The notes: generated by a model not told the origin, from the letters alone. Numbered from the stretch's first letter, positions 15,288 to 25,137 are shown. The stretch: DNA of 64,000 nucleotides from Rhizobium sp. WYCCWR10014 (GCF_001657485.1 NZ_LXFU01000037.1:124001-188000); one strand, 5' to 3'. A program made the numbers and translations.

Positions 15288-18200
15288 TCACTGCGCCTGA
15301 ACGCCCGGCAGCTGATCGAAATTGAGCGGACCGGGCTGCGCTTGCCCGCTGCGCCGTGCTGCTTCCGCCTCGGCCGCGGCTCTCGCCTGCGCATCCGCAT
15401 CCGCCTTCGCTTTGGCTTCCGCCGCGCGTGCGGCCTCCGCCTCGGCAACAGCCTTCTCAGCGGCTGCTTTCTGCGCCAGCGCGCGCAGCCGCTCTTCCTC
15501 CGCCTGCCGCTGTTGCTCGATCTCGGCCGCCTTGACGCGCTCGGCGGCGTTGAACCGGTAGAGCGCCACCTCGCGGCGCAGCCGCTGTTTTTCGAGCACG
15601 ATCGCCTGCAACCGCTCGACGCGCCGGCGCTCGCGCTCGAAGGCGCGCAGCGACAGATAGCTGGTGATATCGGTCACATCCATCGTCTTGCCGGGCGACG
15701 GCAGCATGCCGGAAAAATTCAGCCGGAGCGCCGGCTCAGCGCCGGAAAGCGCTTCCGTGCCAGGATTGAACCCGACACCCAGCGTCGCGCTGATCCGCTC
15801 TTCCGGCAGCGCGATCTGCGCATCGGCGGTGATGCGGGCGAGATCGTTGGCGACGGTGACATTCTGCACCCTCAGCGTCCCGTCGGCGATGTTGAAGGGG
15901 ATGCCGAGTGGTGGCAGCTTCGCCTCGCCGTTGCTGAGCAGCGTCTCGATGATCGGATGCACCTTGCCGGCATTGATCTGCTCCTGCATCGTATCGGTCG
16001 CGGCAAGCAGCGGCGGCAAGATGGCAAGGTTCAGCCCGCGTATACTGGTTTCGCCGAGCTTCAGTTCGCCCGAACCATTGAGCGAGCTGGCGATCTCGCC
16101 GATCGTCTTGCCCGAGGCCTCCATCGACAGCGACAACCCGAACTTGCCGTTGGCGATCGGCGCGCCGTCGCGCAGCCAGACGACGCCGGAAAGATCGGAA
16201 TCGGCAAGCGCAAGCTTCGTCTGCAGGAAACCAGTGCCGCTGGCATTGGTGAAGAGCAGGTTGCCGGAGAGCTTTCCGCCGTCCCAGTTGCCGGCCATGT
16301 CGTTGAGCTGCAGCTCGTCGCCCTTGTAGGCGACGTTGCTGGTGAAGTCCGACACCGCCGTATCCGGCAGGCCGGGCCAGAACTCCTTGGCCGCCAGCTT
16401 CACGTTGACGTCGAGATCCTTGAAGATGGGCAGCCCCAGCGGCGCCGTCGTCAGCTGACCGTTGGCGGGATCGACGATCTGGCCGAACACCGCCTCGCCG
16501 AGCCAGCCTGCGTCGGCCTTGGCGAGTGTCAGCCCGCCGCTCGCGGTCGTCTTCGCAGCCTTCCGGTCGAAGGTCAGCGCACCGAAAAATTCGTTGTCGG
16601 CCGCATGCCCCTTGAGATCGGAAAAGACGATCTTGTCGCTGTCGACGGCGGCATTGACCTGCAGACCTAACGGCAGCCCGGTTCCGGTCTGCGGCAGGGC
16701 GATGCCGTTCATGATGAGATAGGGGTCGATATCGGCGCTGTCGAGCGAAAGCGCGATCTGGCCGTTCATGAAGGTCTCCGGCCGGACGTCGACCTTGCCG
16801 TTGGCCATGAACGAGGTCCGGTCGGTCGCAAAGGTCAGCGCCGCGTCGGCGGGATCGTTGCCCGATGCCTTCACCTTCAGCGTCAGTCGGCCATTGGCGC
16901 CAACATCGACCGGCAGCGGGTCGAGCCCGGCCTGGCCGAACAGGACTGATGGCACGGCGTTTTCGAGCGTCGCCTCGAGGTCCGTCGTGCCGTTGCCGGT
17001 CAGCGCCAGGAGGTCGGACATGCGGTAATCGAGATTAACGCGGCTGCCGTTCGCCACACCGGCAAGCGTCACCGTCAGCGCATTGCCCTCGTCGCCGCCG
17101 AGCGTCAGCGCGCCGCGGAGAGCCGTATTGCCATACCAGCCGGCATTGCGCACCAGCCGGTCGAGCACCGGGTGATGCGGCAGGTGCTCGCGCAGCATGG
17201 TGAAGAAGCCGCCGGGATCGGCCGATTTGAAGGTGATCTCGCCCGCGCCCTTGTAATCGAGCAGCGAGCCTTCCGCCCTGCCCGTCGCCGTCAGCTCGGC
17301 GCCGGCGATATTCTTGATCGACAGCCGGTCGACGGCGAGCGCCCCATCGGCGATCGTAAACGTGGTCTCGACATTCTCGGCACTGACGCCGAAGGCGGTG
17401 AACTTGTCGGCCTTGAGCTGGGCGGCGATCTTATGGTCGAGCACGTTGTCGCCGGCATCCTGGCCGGTCATCAGCCCGCTCAGCGCCTGCAGCGCGTCGA
17501 GATCGAGCGTATCGCCGTTCAACGCCACCGATAGCGTCGGCGTCTGGCCGGATATCGCCTGGCGCTCCAGCCGGCCCTTCAGCGTCGCCGGTCCGATGGC
17601 AATCTCGAGATTTTCAAAACGCTGCAATTCATGCGTCAGGTTGACATTGGCGGAAAAGCCCGCCTGCCGCAATTGCCGGATGGCCGGATCCACCGAGCCG
17701 GCAAGCCAGGAGGCAAGTCCCGTCGGCTGGCTGGATGCCACCACGATCTGGCCGTTGAACGAAGGTTCGCCCTGAAGCAGGAGCTTGCCCTTGCCTTCCA
17801 CCTGAGTGCGCCCCGGCAGCGTGCCGGTGGCGCTGTCGATCATCCAGCCGGTCCCGGCCGGTTCGAGCTCCAGCTGCACGTCGCGCAGCGTCGTATCGCC
17901 GGCCACGATCGCCGGCAGCTTGACGCTCGCCTTGCCCGGGACCTGCGGGATCGGCACCTGCGCGACGATATCGATCAGCGAATTCAGCCGCTGGCGCGCC
18001 GAAACAGCGGCATCCCGCGTCGTTTTGCCGGACGCCCCCTGATTGCCGATGCGGTTGACGTCGATCTGCTGCCCATCGGCGGTCAGCAGGAATTCCGGCG
18101 CATTGCCGGTATCGAGCGTCGCCTCGCCGGTTATGACATACGGATCGTCCGTCGGGCCGATCTCCATCCGGTATTCGGGAATGCGAATGCGTTCATTGGT

Positions 18201-19004
18201 GAGCTCGAAGCGGCCCTTGACGCGCGGTGGCTGCTCTTTCTTGTTGGCGGGCTTGGCGCTGTTGCGGATCTCGACCGCTGCCGAAAGCTGGCCCTGATAG
18301 TTCGGCTTGCTGTCGACGAGCTTCAGCTCGCCGTCGAGATCGACGCTGACAGGGTGCTTGTCCGGCGAAAGCCTCGTGCGCATGCGCAGCACGCCCTTCT
18401 CGTCCGGCTGACTGCTCGAGATCGAGAAGCCGCCGTGCTCGCCGTCGAGCGCAGCGTCGCCCTCGATGCGCCAGGGGCCTGCCAGCGACTTTGCCGACAT
18501 TTCCGCGTTGAGGCCGGTGATGCGACGCGAGCGACCCGACTGATCGTCGATGAATTCGACCTCGCCGCCGCTGACATGCACGTTTTCGAGAACGACGGTC
18601 CTCGCCGGTATTTCCGCGCGGCTGCCACGCATCCAGTCGAGCGTGCCGTCCTTGAGCAATCTCAAGCGCACCTTGGGATTGACGACGCGCATGTCGAAGA
18701 TCAGCGCTTCGCCCGACAGGAAAGGCGCGAGCTCCGCATCCATGGAGAACTGCTCGACCTTGACGATCGGCGTGCCGTCCGCTTCCTGACCGACGCGCAC
18801 GTCATGCAGTGTCACCGACGGGAACGGCAGCAGGCGCGCATCCACCGTGCCGTAGACGGTAACCTTCTTGCCGATGATGCGGCTTGCCTGATCCTCGAAA
18901 TTCTTGCGGAAATCCGTCCAGTCGATGAACAGCGGCGCAAGCAGCGCCACAAACAGCACTACGACGATCACTCCCCCCAGAAAGACGAGGAACCGGCCTA
19001 CCAA
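15288..19004 (-). CDS. AsmA family envelope protein
   Basis: This 1,238-residue protein is anchored by one N-terminal membrane segment (about 4-28; LVFLGGVIVVVLFVALLAPLF). An AsmA N-terminal region (DARLLPFPSVTLHDVRVG) and a long series of beta-rich repeats follow, with the conserved C-terminal AsmA segment near 950-1,100. AsmA/TamB-like proteins are thought to form grooves that help lipids or outer-membrane proteins cross the periplasm. The last 130 residues are an Ala/Glu/Lys/Arg coiled coil (EKAVAEAEAARAAEAKAKAD) unusual for the family. It stands alone between two repeat-containing intergenic stretches. The exact substrate is unknown. Confidence 0.88.
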   Translation of the reverse strand: MVGRFLVFLGGVIVVVLFVALLAPLFIDWTDFRKNFEDQASRIIGKKVTVYGTVDARLLPFPSVTLHDVRVGQEADGTPIVKVEQFSMDAELAPFLSGEALIFDMRVVNPKVRLRLLKDGTLDWMRGSRAEIPARTVVLENVHVSGGEVEFIDDQSGRSRRITGLNAEMSAKSLAGPWRIEGDAALDGEHGGFSISSSQPDEKGVLRMRTRLSPDKHPVSVDLDGELKLVDSKPNYQGQLSAAVEIRNSAKPANKKEQPPRVKGRFELTNERIRIPEYRMEIGPTDDPYVITGEATLDTGNAPEFLLTADGQQIDVNRIGNQGASGKTTRDAAVSARQRLNSLIDIVAQVPIPQVPGKASVKLPAIVAGDTTLRDVQLELEPAGTGWMIDSATGTLPGRTQVEGKGKLLLQGEPSFNGQIVVASSQPTGLASWLAGSVDPAIRQLRQAGFSANVNLTHELQRFENLEIAIGPATLKGRLERQAISGQTPTLSVALNGDTLDLDALQALSGLMTGQDAGDNVLDHKIAAQLKADKFTAFGVSAENVETTFTIADGALAVDRLSIKNIAGAELTATGRAEGSLLDYKGAGEITFKSADPGGFFTMLREHLPHHPVLDRLVRNAGWYGNTALRGALTLGGDEGNALTVTLAGVANGSRVNLDYRMSDLLALTGNGTTDLEATLENAVPSVLFGQAGLDPLPVDVGANGRLTLKVKASGNDPADAALTFATDRTSFMANGKVDVRPETFMNGQIALSLDSADIDPYLIMNGIALPQTGTGLPLGLQVNAAVDSDKIVFSDLKGHAADNEFFGALTFDRKAAKTTASGGLTLAKADAGWLGEAVFGQIVDPANGQLTTAPLGLPIFKDLDVNVKLAAKEFWPGLPDTAVSDFTSNVAYKGDELQLNDMAGNWDGGKLSGNLLFTNASGTGFLQTKLALADSDLSGVVWLRDGAPIANGKFGLSLSMEASGKTIGEIASSLNGSGELKLGETSIRGLNLAILPPLLAATDTMQEQINAGKVHPIIETLLSNGEAKLPPLGIPFNIADGTLRVQNVTVANDLARITADAQIALPEERISATLGVGFNPGTEALSGAEPALRLNFSGMLPSPGKTMDVTDITSYLSLRAFERERRRVERLQAIVLEKQRLRREVALYRFNAAERVKAAEIEQQRQAEEERLRALAQKAAAEKAVAEAEAARAAEAKAKADADAQARAAAEAEAARRSGQAQPGPLNFDQLPGVQAQ

Positions 19005-19041
19005 TGCAAAGCGTCTCCATTCGGGATTCTGTTGCCGACAC

Positions 19042-19155
19042 TAGAGCATGATGCCGAAAAGTGTGAGCGGTTTTCGGACGACATCATGCCCTAACTCTTT
19101 AATTGAGAACAGGATTCAGATTTCAGGGCGAGCCGGCCCGACATCATCCTGTTCT
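19042..19155. repeat. Two nested inverted repeats upstream of asmA
   Basis: Unit one (19042-19089) pairs GCATGATG with CATCATGC around CCGAAAA/TTTTCGG. Unit two (19106-19155) pairs AGAACAGGAT with ATCCTGTTCT. Unit one shares its GTG-N-GCGG core with the repeat at 15115. They fill most of the gap between the AsmA gene and the oxidase gene. Confidence 0.75.
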
Positions 19156-19206
19156 AGCGCTATTCATGCCGGGGGCAAGACCCAACTTCATGAGAATGTT
19201 CCGTTT

Positions 19207-20619
19207 TCAGCCATGGTGGAAAATCTTGCCGGGATTGAAGATATCGTCCGGATCGAGCGCCTGTTTCACCTGTCGCATCAGATCCACCGCGCCGCCGAGC
19301 TCCTGTTCCAGAAACGCCATCTTGCCTTGCCCGATCCCGTGTTCGCCGGTGCATGTCCCGTCCAGGTCGAGCGCCCGCTGGTTGAGTCGCTGCACGAAGC
19401 TCTCAGCCCTGGCGATGTCTTCGGCACTTTTGTCGTCGAACAACAGCAGCACATGGAAGTTCCCGTCGCCGGCATGGCCGACGATAGGACCCAACAGCCC
19501 GTGCTCCTCGATATCCGCCTGCGTTTCGGAAACACAATCTGCGAGCCTCGATATCGGAACACAAACATCGGTCGAAAGTGCGGCAAGCCCGGGCGCCAGC
19601 GCCCTTGCAGCCCAATAGGCGTCGTGGCGCGCCTTCCAGAGCTTCGTCCGCTCCTCGGCATTGGCGGTCCATAGGAATTCGCCGCCGCCGCATTCGGCGG
19701 CGATCTCGGCAAAGGCAGCCGATTGCAGCGGCACGGTCTCGTCGGTGCCGTGGAATTCGAGGAACAGCGTTGGGCTTTCGGCATAGGAAAGCTTGGAATA
19801 GGCGTTGCAGGCCCGCATCTGCACCGTGTCGAGAAGCTCGATGCGCGCCACCGGAATGCCCATCTGGATCGTCATGATGACGGCATCGCAGGCGGCCTTG
19901 ATGCTCGGAAAGGCACAGGCCCCTCCGGCAATCTTCTGGGGGATCGCCTGCAGGCGCAGCGTCACCGAGGTCAGAATGCCGAGCGTGCCCTCGGCGCCGA
20001 CGAAGAGCCGCGTCAGATCGTAGCCTGCCGAGGATTTACGGGCGCGCCGGGCCGTGCGGATCTCCTCGCCATTGGCGGTGACCGCAGTGACGGCAAGCAC
20101 ATTGTCCTTCATCGTTCCGTAGCGCACGGCATTGGTGCCTGAGGCCCGCGTCGAGGCCATACCGCCGATCGAGGCGTTGGCGCCGGGATCGATCGGGAAG
20201 AACAGCCCGGTATCGCGCAGGTGGATGTTCAGCGCCTCGCGTGTGACACCCGGTTCGACGGTGCAGTCGAGATCTTCGGGATTGACCTCAAGCACCCGGC
20301 TCATGCGGCTGAAATCGATCGAAATGCCGCCATTGGCGGCGTTGACCTGCCCCTCCAGCGAGGTACCGACACCGAAACCGATCACCGGCACCTTGTGGGT
20401 CGCACAGGCTCTGACTGCTGCCTTCACATCCTCGGCGCTCTCGGCGAAGAGCACGCCGTCGGGCAGTTGCGACGGGATATAGGTGGTCGTATGGGCATGC
20501 TGTTCGCGAAAGGACTGGCCGGTCTGGAACCGCTCGCCGAAGCTCTGCTTGAGAATGCCGAGCACCGCGGCAATTCCCACCTCGTTGCGTGTGCCCGCCT
20601 TCGCGTCCTTCAGCGCCAT
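19207..20619 (-). CDS. FAD-binding oxidase, D-lactate/glycolate dehydrogenase type
   Basis: This 470-residue protein has a PCMH-type FAD domain (about 50-235) with VPVIGFGVGTSLEGQ, NASIGGMASTRASGTNAVRYG and VGAEGTLGILT. A C-terminal FAD-oxidase domain ends in the signature CTGEHGIGQGKM. Family members oxidise 2-hydroxy acids such as D-lactate, glycolate or D-2-hydroxyglutarate and pass electrons to the respiratory chain or an electron-transfer protein. It starts at ATG 20619 with GGGAG upstream. No GlcE/GlcF partners are adjacent, which favours a stand-alone D-lactate dehydrogenase-like enzyme. The substrate is not proven. Confidence 0.88.
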   Translation of the reverse strand: MALKDAKAGTRNEVGIAAVLGILKQSFGERFQTGQSFREQHAHTTTYIPSQLPDGVLFAESAEDVKAAVRACATHKVPVIGFGVGTSLEGQVNAANGGISIDFSRMSRVLEVNPEDLDCTVEPGVTREALNIHLRDTGLFFPIDPGANASIGGMASTRASGTNAVRYGTMKDNVLAVTAVTANGEEIRTARRARKSSAGYDLTRLFVGAEGTLGILTSVTLRLQAIPQKIAGGACAFPSIKAACDAVIMTIQMGIPVARIELLDTVQMRACNAYSKLSYAESPTLFLEFHGTDETVPLQSAAFAEIAAECGGGEFLWTANAEERTKLWKARHDAYWAARALAPGLAALSTDVCVPISRLADCVSETQADIEEHGLLGPIVGHAGDGNFHVLLLFDDKSAEDIARAESFVQRLNQRALDLDGTCTGEHGIGQGKMAFLEQELGGAVDLMRQVKQALDPDDIFNPGKIFHHG

Positions 20620-20725
20620 CCCGTTAATCTCCCTGCCATTCCGCAGAAACCATATCGTGTTCCGCAGGCTACAGCGCCGCGCGACTTTTCAGACGAGCAA
20701 AGGACGCTGTAGAACCCTAAAATTA

Positions 20726-20773
20726 CTGCATAATTTCATCCTTAAATCGATTCCGATTTAAGGAATTATGCAG
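20726..20773. repeat. Nested inverted repeat CTGCATAATT...AATTATGCAG
   Basis: CTGCATAATT and its complement AATTATGCAG enclose CCTTAAATCG / CGATTTAAGG, giving 20 paired bases with a four-base asymmetric bulge. It lies between the oxidase and aldo/keto reductase genes and is AT-rich compared with its surroundings. I recognise it as another dispersed rhizobial palindrome. Confidence 0.75.
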
Positions 20774-20884
20774 CAGGCTGGGTATGCGGCAAGTCAAAGC
20801 GGCTGTCCAGTTAAGTTTGGCAGAAGATTTCATTCCCACTTTGTTATAGCCGGCTGCCATAGACAAATCCGCCGTCCCCGGCAC

Positions 20885-21919
20885 TCAGACGATCGGCGGA
20901 TTGAGCCGGGCAAAACCCTCCTGCCTGCGATAGGGAAAGTAGGGATAGGGCGCCGTGACAGTGCTTATGGCGTCGAGCCTTTCGATCTGCTCCCTCGACA
21001 GGCTCCAGCCGACCGCGTCGAGGTTCTGCCGGAGCTGTTCCTCGTTGCGGGCGCCAATGATGACGCTCGATACCGTCGGCCGGTTAAGCAGCCAGTTGAT
21101 GGCGATCTGCGGCACCGTCCGGCCGGTCTCACCTGCAATGGCGTCCAGCACCTCGACGATGTCGAATAGCTTTTCGTCGTCGACAGGCGGGCCGTATTGC
21201 GCCGTCTCGTGCAGCCGGCTTGCCTTGGGCAGCGGCTGGCCGCGGCGGATCTTGCCGGTCAACCGACCCCAGGCGAGCGGGCTCCAGACGAGGGCTCCCA
21301 CACCCTGGTCGGCGCCAAGCGGCATCAGCTCCCATTCGTAGTCGCGCCCTGCCAGCGAATAATAGACCTGATGGGCGACATAACGCGGATAGCCGTGGCG
21401 CTCGGCGGCCGCGAGCGACTTCATCAGTTCCCAGCCGGCAAAATTGGAAACGCCGACATAGCGGATCTTGCCTGCGGCAACGAGCCCGTCGAGCGTCGAC
21501 AGCACCTCCTCGACCGGCGTCGAGGCATCGAAGGCGTGAAGCTGCAAGAGGTCGATATAGTCGGTCCCGAGCCTGAGCAGCGCATCCTCGGTCGCGCGGA
21601 TCAGCCGCGCCCGCGACGTTCCCCAGTCCTGCGGCCCCTCGCCCATCGGCAGCGCCGTCTTCGTCGAGATCAGCACAGCGTCGCGCCGGCCGCGGATCGC
21701 CTGGCCGAGCACCTCCTCGGAGGCGCCGGCCGAATAGACGTCGGCCGTGTCGAAGAGATTGACACCGGCTTCAAGGCAGATGTCGACCAGCCGCCGCGCT
21801 TCCTCGGCATCGGTATTGCCCCAAGCGCCGAACAGCGGCCCGCTGCCGCCGAATGTGCCCGCGCCGAGGCTCAAGACCGGCACCCTGAGGCCGGAGGCAC
21901 CGAGATTTCGATAGTCCAT
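20885..21919 (-). CDS. Aldo/keto reductase
   Basis: This 344-residue NADPH-dependent oxidoreductase has the complete AKR tetrad: D57 and Y62 in LFDTADVYSAG, K87 in ISTKTAL, and H128 in LLQLHAFD. The cofactor segment near the C-terminus includes VIIGARNEEQL. Start ATG 21919 (MDYRNLGASGLRVP) is the usual start; an in-frame extension to 21988 lies in the promoter region. It diverges from a LysR regulator that probably controls it. The natural aldehyde or ketone substrate is unknown. Confidence 0.9.
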   Translation of the reverse strand: MDYRNLGASGLRVPVLSLGAGTFGGSGPLFGAWGNTDAEEARRLVDICLEAGVNLFDTADVYSAGASEEVLGQAIRGRRDAVLISTKTALPMGEGPQDWGTSRARLIRATEDALLRLGTDYIDLLQLHAFDASTPVEEVLSTLDGLVAAGKIRYVGVSNFAGWELMKSLAAAERHGYPRYVAHQVYYSLAGRDYEWELMPLGADQGVGALVWSPLAWGRLTGKIRRGQPLPKASRLHETAQYGPPVDDEKLFDIVEVLDAIAGETGRTVPQIAINWLLNRPTVSSVIIGARNEEQLRQNLDAVGWSLSREQIERLDAISTVTAPYPYFPYRRQEGFARLNPPIV

Positions 21920-22011
21920 GGATCTGTCTCCCGTATTTCCTATGAGATAGACCGCGGGCATTCGATGATATAGATTGCCTATCAGCAAATCATCTGTGAC
22001 TTGAATTCATC

Positions 22012-22914
22012 ATGAGCCGTCAGGACATCAACCGCTCCGGCGAAATGGAAGTCTTCGTCAGCGTCGTCGAGCGCGGCGGCTTTTCTGCGGCGGCCACGGC
22101 CCGGCGCATGACGCCGTCAGCTGTCAGCAAGCTCCTCGCCCGCCTGGAGACGCGCCTCGGCGCCCGCCTCGTCAACCGCTCGACCCGCAAGCTGCAATTG
22201 ACGCCGGAAGGCTGCGCCTTCTACGAGCGCTGCATCACCATCCTTGCCGATATCGCCGAGGCCGAACGTCAGGCATCGACGGGCGAACAGGCCTCAGGCC
22301 GCATCCGCATCAACACCAGCGGCTCTTTCGGCAACCATGTGCTGGCGCCGCTCGTGCCTGCGTTCATGGCGCTTCATCCGGCCGTGACGCTGGATATTTC
22401 TCATACCGACAGGATAGTCGACCTGATGGAGGAGCGCGCCGATGTCGCGATCCGCGCCGGCCCCTTGAAGAATTCCAGCCTGATCGCCCGCAAGCTCGGC
22501 GCCACCAGGAAGATCATCGTCGCATCGCCGGATTATCTCTCGCGTCACGGCAAACCACGCTCGACCGCCGATCTCCGCCGCCATTGCCGCATCGGCTTTT
22601 CCTACGCCCGCGCCATCGAGGGTTGGCCGCTGCGAGAGCACGGAGAAACGGTGATGATCCCGCTCGCTCCGGGCCTGCAGGTGGGAGACGGCGAAGCCAT
22701 GCGTCACCTCGCTTTGTCAGGCGCCGGCCTTGCCCGGCTCGCCGTCTTCACCGTGCGCGCCGATATCGATGCCGGGCGCCTAGTGCCGGTGCTTGAAGAG
22801 GCCAATCCCGGCGATCTCGAGGAGTTCTACGCCCTCTATATGGGCCAGGGTGGCCATCTGCCGGCGCGTGTACGCGCCCTGCTTGATTTTCTCGCCAGCC
22901 ATGTGCGTTTCTGA
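22012..22914 (+). CDS. LysR-type transcriptional regulator
   Basis: This 300-residue protein has an N-terminal winged helix (about 8-67; ERGGFSAAATARRMTPSAVS) and a periplasmic-binding-protein-like effector domain (about 95-297). It diverges from the aldo/keto reductase. The 92-base gap holds GATGAT-N19-ATCATC at 21964-21994, a plausible LysR operator with inverted ends. It probably regulates the reductase and itself. Confidence 0.9.
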   Translation: MSRQDINRSGEMEVFVSVVERGGFSAAATARRMTPSAVSKLLARLETRLGARLVNRSTRKLQLTPEGCAFYERCITILADIAEAERQASTGEQASGRIRINTSGSFGNHVLAPLVPAFMALHPAVTLDISHTDRIVDLMEERADVAIRAGPLKNSSLIARKLGATRKIIVASPDYLSRHGKPRSTADLRRHCRIGFSYARAIEGWPLREHGETVMIPLAPGLQVGDGEAMRHLALSGAGLARLAVFTVRADIDAGRLVPVLEEANPGDLEEFYALYMGQGGHLPARVRALLDFLASHVRF

Positions 22915-23076
22915 CGGCACTCCGCCCCAAACCGTGCAGCGGCTTCGGAGGTCGACATGCGTAAAAACAATGGCTTAGAGCGACAGCATGAATCAAATTC
23001 GCATCTTAAGGCGCCGAGAGGCAAAATTTCGCAATTGACCGCTCGTCTTCCACCCGCCTATACCGGACCCGCGCCA

Positions 23077-23099
23077 GCCGGCTCCTGCAGCCGGCCTTT
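23077..23099 (+). terminator. Possible terminator after the LysR gene
   Basis: The 7-bp stem GCCGGCT / AGCCGGC with loop CCTGC is followed by CTTTCTT. It is 160 bases beyond the LysR stop and 73 bases before the AbrB-type gene. A promoter-like TTGACC-N17-CTATAC pair (23035-23063) precedes it, so it could instead be a leader hairpin of the next gene. Confidence 0.45.
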
Positions 23100-23171
23100 C
23101 TTCGTCATGCCGGAGCCCCCTCCCACCTTCAGCCTCAGGGCTTGGCGCCGGCCAGGAAAGACACGGGGATC

Positions 23172-24266
23172 ATGTCACTCAGCGACGCAAGCCGCCTGCT
23201 GCGGGATGCCGGCCTGCCGAAATGGGCGCTGCTGTTGGCGCTTTCCACAGCTCTCGTCGTCTTCCTCGAACTCTTCGCACTGCCGGCCTCGCTGCTGATC
23301 GGACCGATGGTCGCGGCAATCGCACTGGCGCTGACCGTCGGCAAAGGAAAGCTTCGCGTGCCCTTCTGGCCGCTGCAGTTCGGCCAGGTCCTCGTCGGCC
23401 TGATGATGGCGCGCACCATCACCCCTGACATTCTCGGCACCATGGCGAAGGACGCACCACTCTTTCTGCTGTTCATCTTCTCGGTGATCGCCATCGCCAC
23501 CGGCCTCGGCTGGCTTTTGACGCGCTGGCAGGTGCTGCCGGGAACGACGGCGGTCTGGGGTTCCTCGCCGGGCGGCGCCTCCGCCATGGTCATCATGTCG
23601 GAAGCCTATGGCGCCGATGCCCGTCTCGTCGCCTTCATGCAGTATCTGCGCGTTGTCTTCGTCGCCGTCGGTGCCTCCGTGATCTCGCGCCTGTGGGTGG
23701 CAGCCGACGGCGCCGAGCCGCCGCCGCTTGTCCTCTTTCCCGAGATCGACTGGCCGGCCTTTGCAGCAACGATGGCTTTTGCCGCCTTTTGTGCCTATGG
23801 CGTCTGGCGCCTGCGCCTCCAGGGCGGCACGATCATCGTGCCGCTCTTTCTCGGCGCCTTGCTGCAGGGCATGGGCCTGCTGAAAATTGAGCTACCGATG
23901 TGGCTGCTCGCCATCGCCTATGCGCTCGTCGGCTGGAGCATCGGCCTGCGTTTCACCCGCTCAATCCTCAAGCACGTGGCGCGTGCCCTGCCGAGAGTAT
24001 CGGCCTGCATCGTGCTGCTGATGGCGCTCTGCGGCTGCATGGCGGTAGCGCTTCACGTCTTCGCCGGCATCGATCCGCTGACGGCCTATCTCGCCACCAG
24101 CCCCGGCGGCGCCGATTCCGTCGCCATCATCGCCGCCTCCAGCGATGTCGACGTGCCCTTCGTGATGGCAATGCAGACCGGCCGTTTCCTGGTGATCCTG
24201 ATGATCGGCCCGATGCTCGCCCGTTTCATCGCGCGCCGTTCCGGCCTTGCGGAAAATCCCGTCTAG
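23172..24266 (+). CDS. AbrB-family membrane protein
   Basis: This 364-residue integral membrane protein has about ten hydrophobic segments arranged as two similar halves. Each half carries a related motif (WGSSPGGASAMVIMSEAYGAD and LATSPGGADSVAIIAASSDVD), the duplication typical of the bacterial AbrB membrane family (PF05145). This family is unrelated to the AbrB DNA-binding regulators and is described as a putative ammonia monooxygenase or transporter; its function is unsettled. Start ATG 23172 (MSLSDASR) is preferred to a TTG at 23142. Its end overlaps the convergent AraC gene by 41 bases. Confidence 0.8.
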   Translation: MSLSDASRLLRDAGLPKWALLLALSTALVVFLELFALPASLLIGPMVAAIALALTVGKGKLRVPFWPLQFGQVLVGLMMARTITPDILGTMAKDAPLFLLFIFSVIAIATGLGWLLTRWQVLPGTTAVWGSSPGGASAMVIMSEAYGADARLVAFMQYLRVVFVAVGASVISRLWVAADGAEPPPLVLFPEIDWPAFAATMAFAAFCAYGVWRLRLQGGTIIVPLFLGALLQGMGLLKIELPMWLLAIAYALVGWSIGLRFTRSILKHVARALPRVSACIVLLMALCGCMAVALHVFAGIDPLTAYLATSPGGADSVAIIAASSDVDVPFVMAMQTGRFLVILMIGPMLARFIARRSGLAENPV

Positions 24267-25137
24267 CGCCCTGCTTAGGGTTGTGCGCGAGTGCCGCCCA
24301 TTGGCCGGGAGTCATGCCGTAGGCTTTCTTGAAATGGCGGTTGAGATGGCTCTGGTCGGCAAAGCCGGTCGCCGCCGCCACATCGGAAATCCCCTCACCC
24401 GCACCGATCATCGCCCGCGCCCGCTGCAGCCGCCGCATCAGGAGATAGCGATGCGGGCTGGTGGCGAAGGCCGCCCGGAAATGCCGAGACAACGCAAAAC
24501 GGTCCAGACCCGTCACCGCCTCAAGCTCGCCGGAATTCACTGCCCGGGTCGCATATGCCTCAAGATAATCCCGTGCTGCCCGCACCTGCCGCCACGCGAC
24601 GAGGCCCAGCGGCCGCGGCGGCATGCGCGCATGCCGTGACAGCCCGCCCGTCACCTGCGATACGAAATCGTCGACGAAAAGCGCGTCCAGTTCGCGGTCG
24701 AGTTCGCCAAGTGCTGCCAGCAGCACGCCCGCTAGCGCGGGATCGCCGATCACGGGTTCATCGACAAAAGGCAGGCCGACGCCATCCGCCTTCAGGCATT
24801 CAAGAAGCAGCGACGGCTCCAGATAGAGCATACGGTATTGCAGCCCATCCTCCGTCCCCGCCCCACCGTCATGCTCCTCATCGGGGTGCAGCACGATCAC
24901 CTGTCCCGGCAGGCTGAAGCGCCGCTCGCCGCGATAGCGGAAGGTCTGAACCCCCTTCAGGGTAACGCCGAGTGCGTAGGTGTCGTGCCGGTGCGGCTCG
25001 AAAGCATTGCCTGAGAACTGCGCCTCGATGCGCTCGATGCCGGGAAAGGCCGGCGCAGCCAGAATGGCGTTGCCGGATGGTCCCGCGCACAAACGTTCAA
25101 GACCTTCGAAGACCTGCGGATGTAAGTCCTGATTCAA
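24226..25137 (-). CDS. AraC family transcriptional regulator
   Basis: The product is about 303 residues. It has an N-terminal cupin-like ligand domain (FEPHRHDTYALGVTLKGVQTFRYRG and VIVLHPDEEHDGG) and two C-terminal helix-turn-helices (ELEAVTGLDRFALSRHFRAAF; ISDVAAATGFADQSHLNRHF). The start is uncertain. The open frame continues upstream to 25284, but that would run over the divergent DUF2000 gene. TTG 25137, with GGAG 11 bases before it, is the first plausible start. It is probably an AraC activator of a nearby transporter or amino-acid gene. Confidence 0.82.
   Translation of the reverse strand: MNQDLHPQVFEGLERLCAGPSGNAILAAPAFPGIERIEAQFSGNAFEPHRHDTYALGVTLKGVQTFRYRGERRFSLPGQVIVLHPDEEHDGGAGTEDGLQYRMLYLEPSLLLECLKADGVGLPFVDEPVIGDPALAGVLLAALGELDRELDALFVDDFVSQVTGGLSRHARMPPRPLGLVAWRQVRAARDYLEAYATRAVNSGELEAVTGLDRFALSRHFRAAFATSPHRYLLMRRLQRARAMIGAGEGISDVAAATGFADQSHLNRHFKKAYGMTPGQWAALAHNPKQGARRDFPQGRNGAR

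Noticed and set aside
17631..19094. Long open frames on the plus strand across the AsmA gene
   Set aside because: They lack recognisable domains and are opposite the AsmA coding sequence, which explains the open frame by codon bias.
23035..23063. A promoter-like TTGACC-N17-CTATAC followed directly by a terminator-like hairpin, suggesting a small RNA
   Set aside because: The predicted transcript would be only about 30 bases long before the hairpin, so it is recorded only as a possible leader or terminator.
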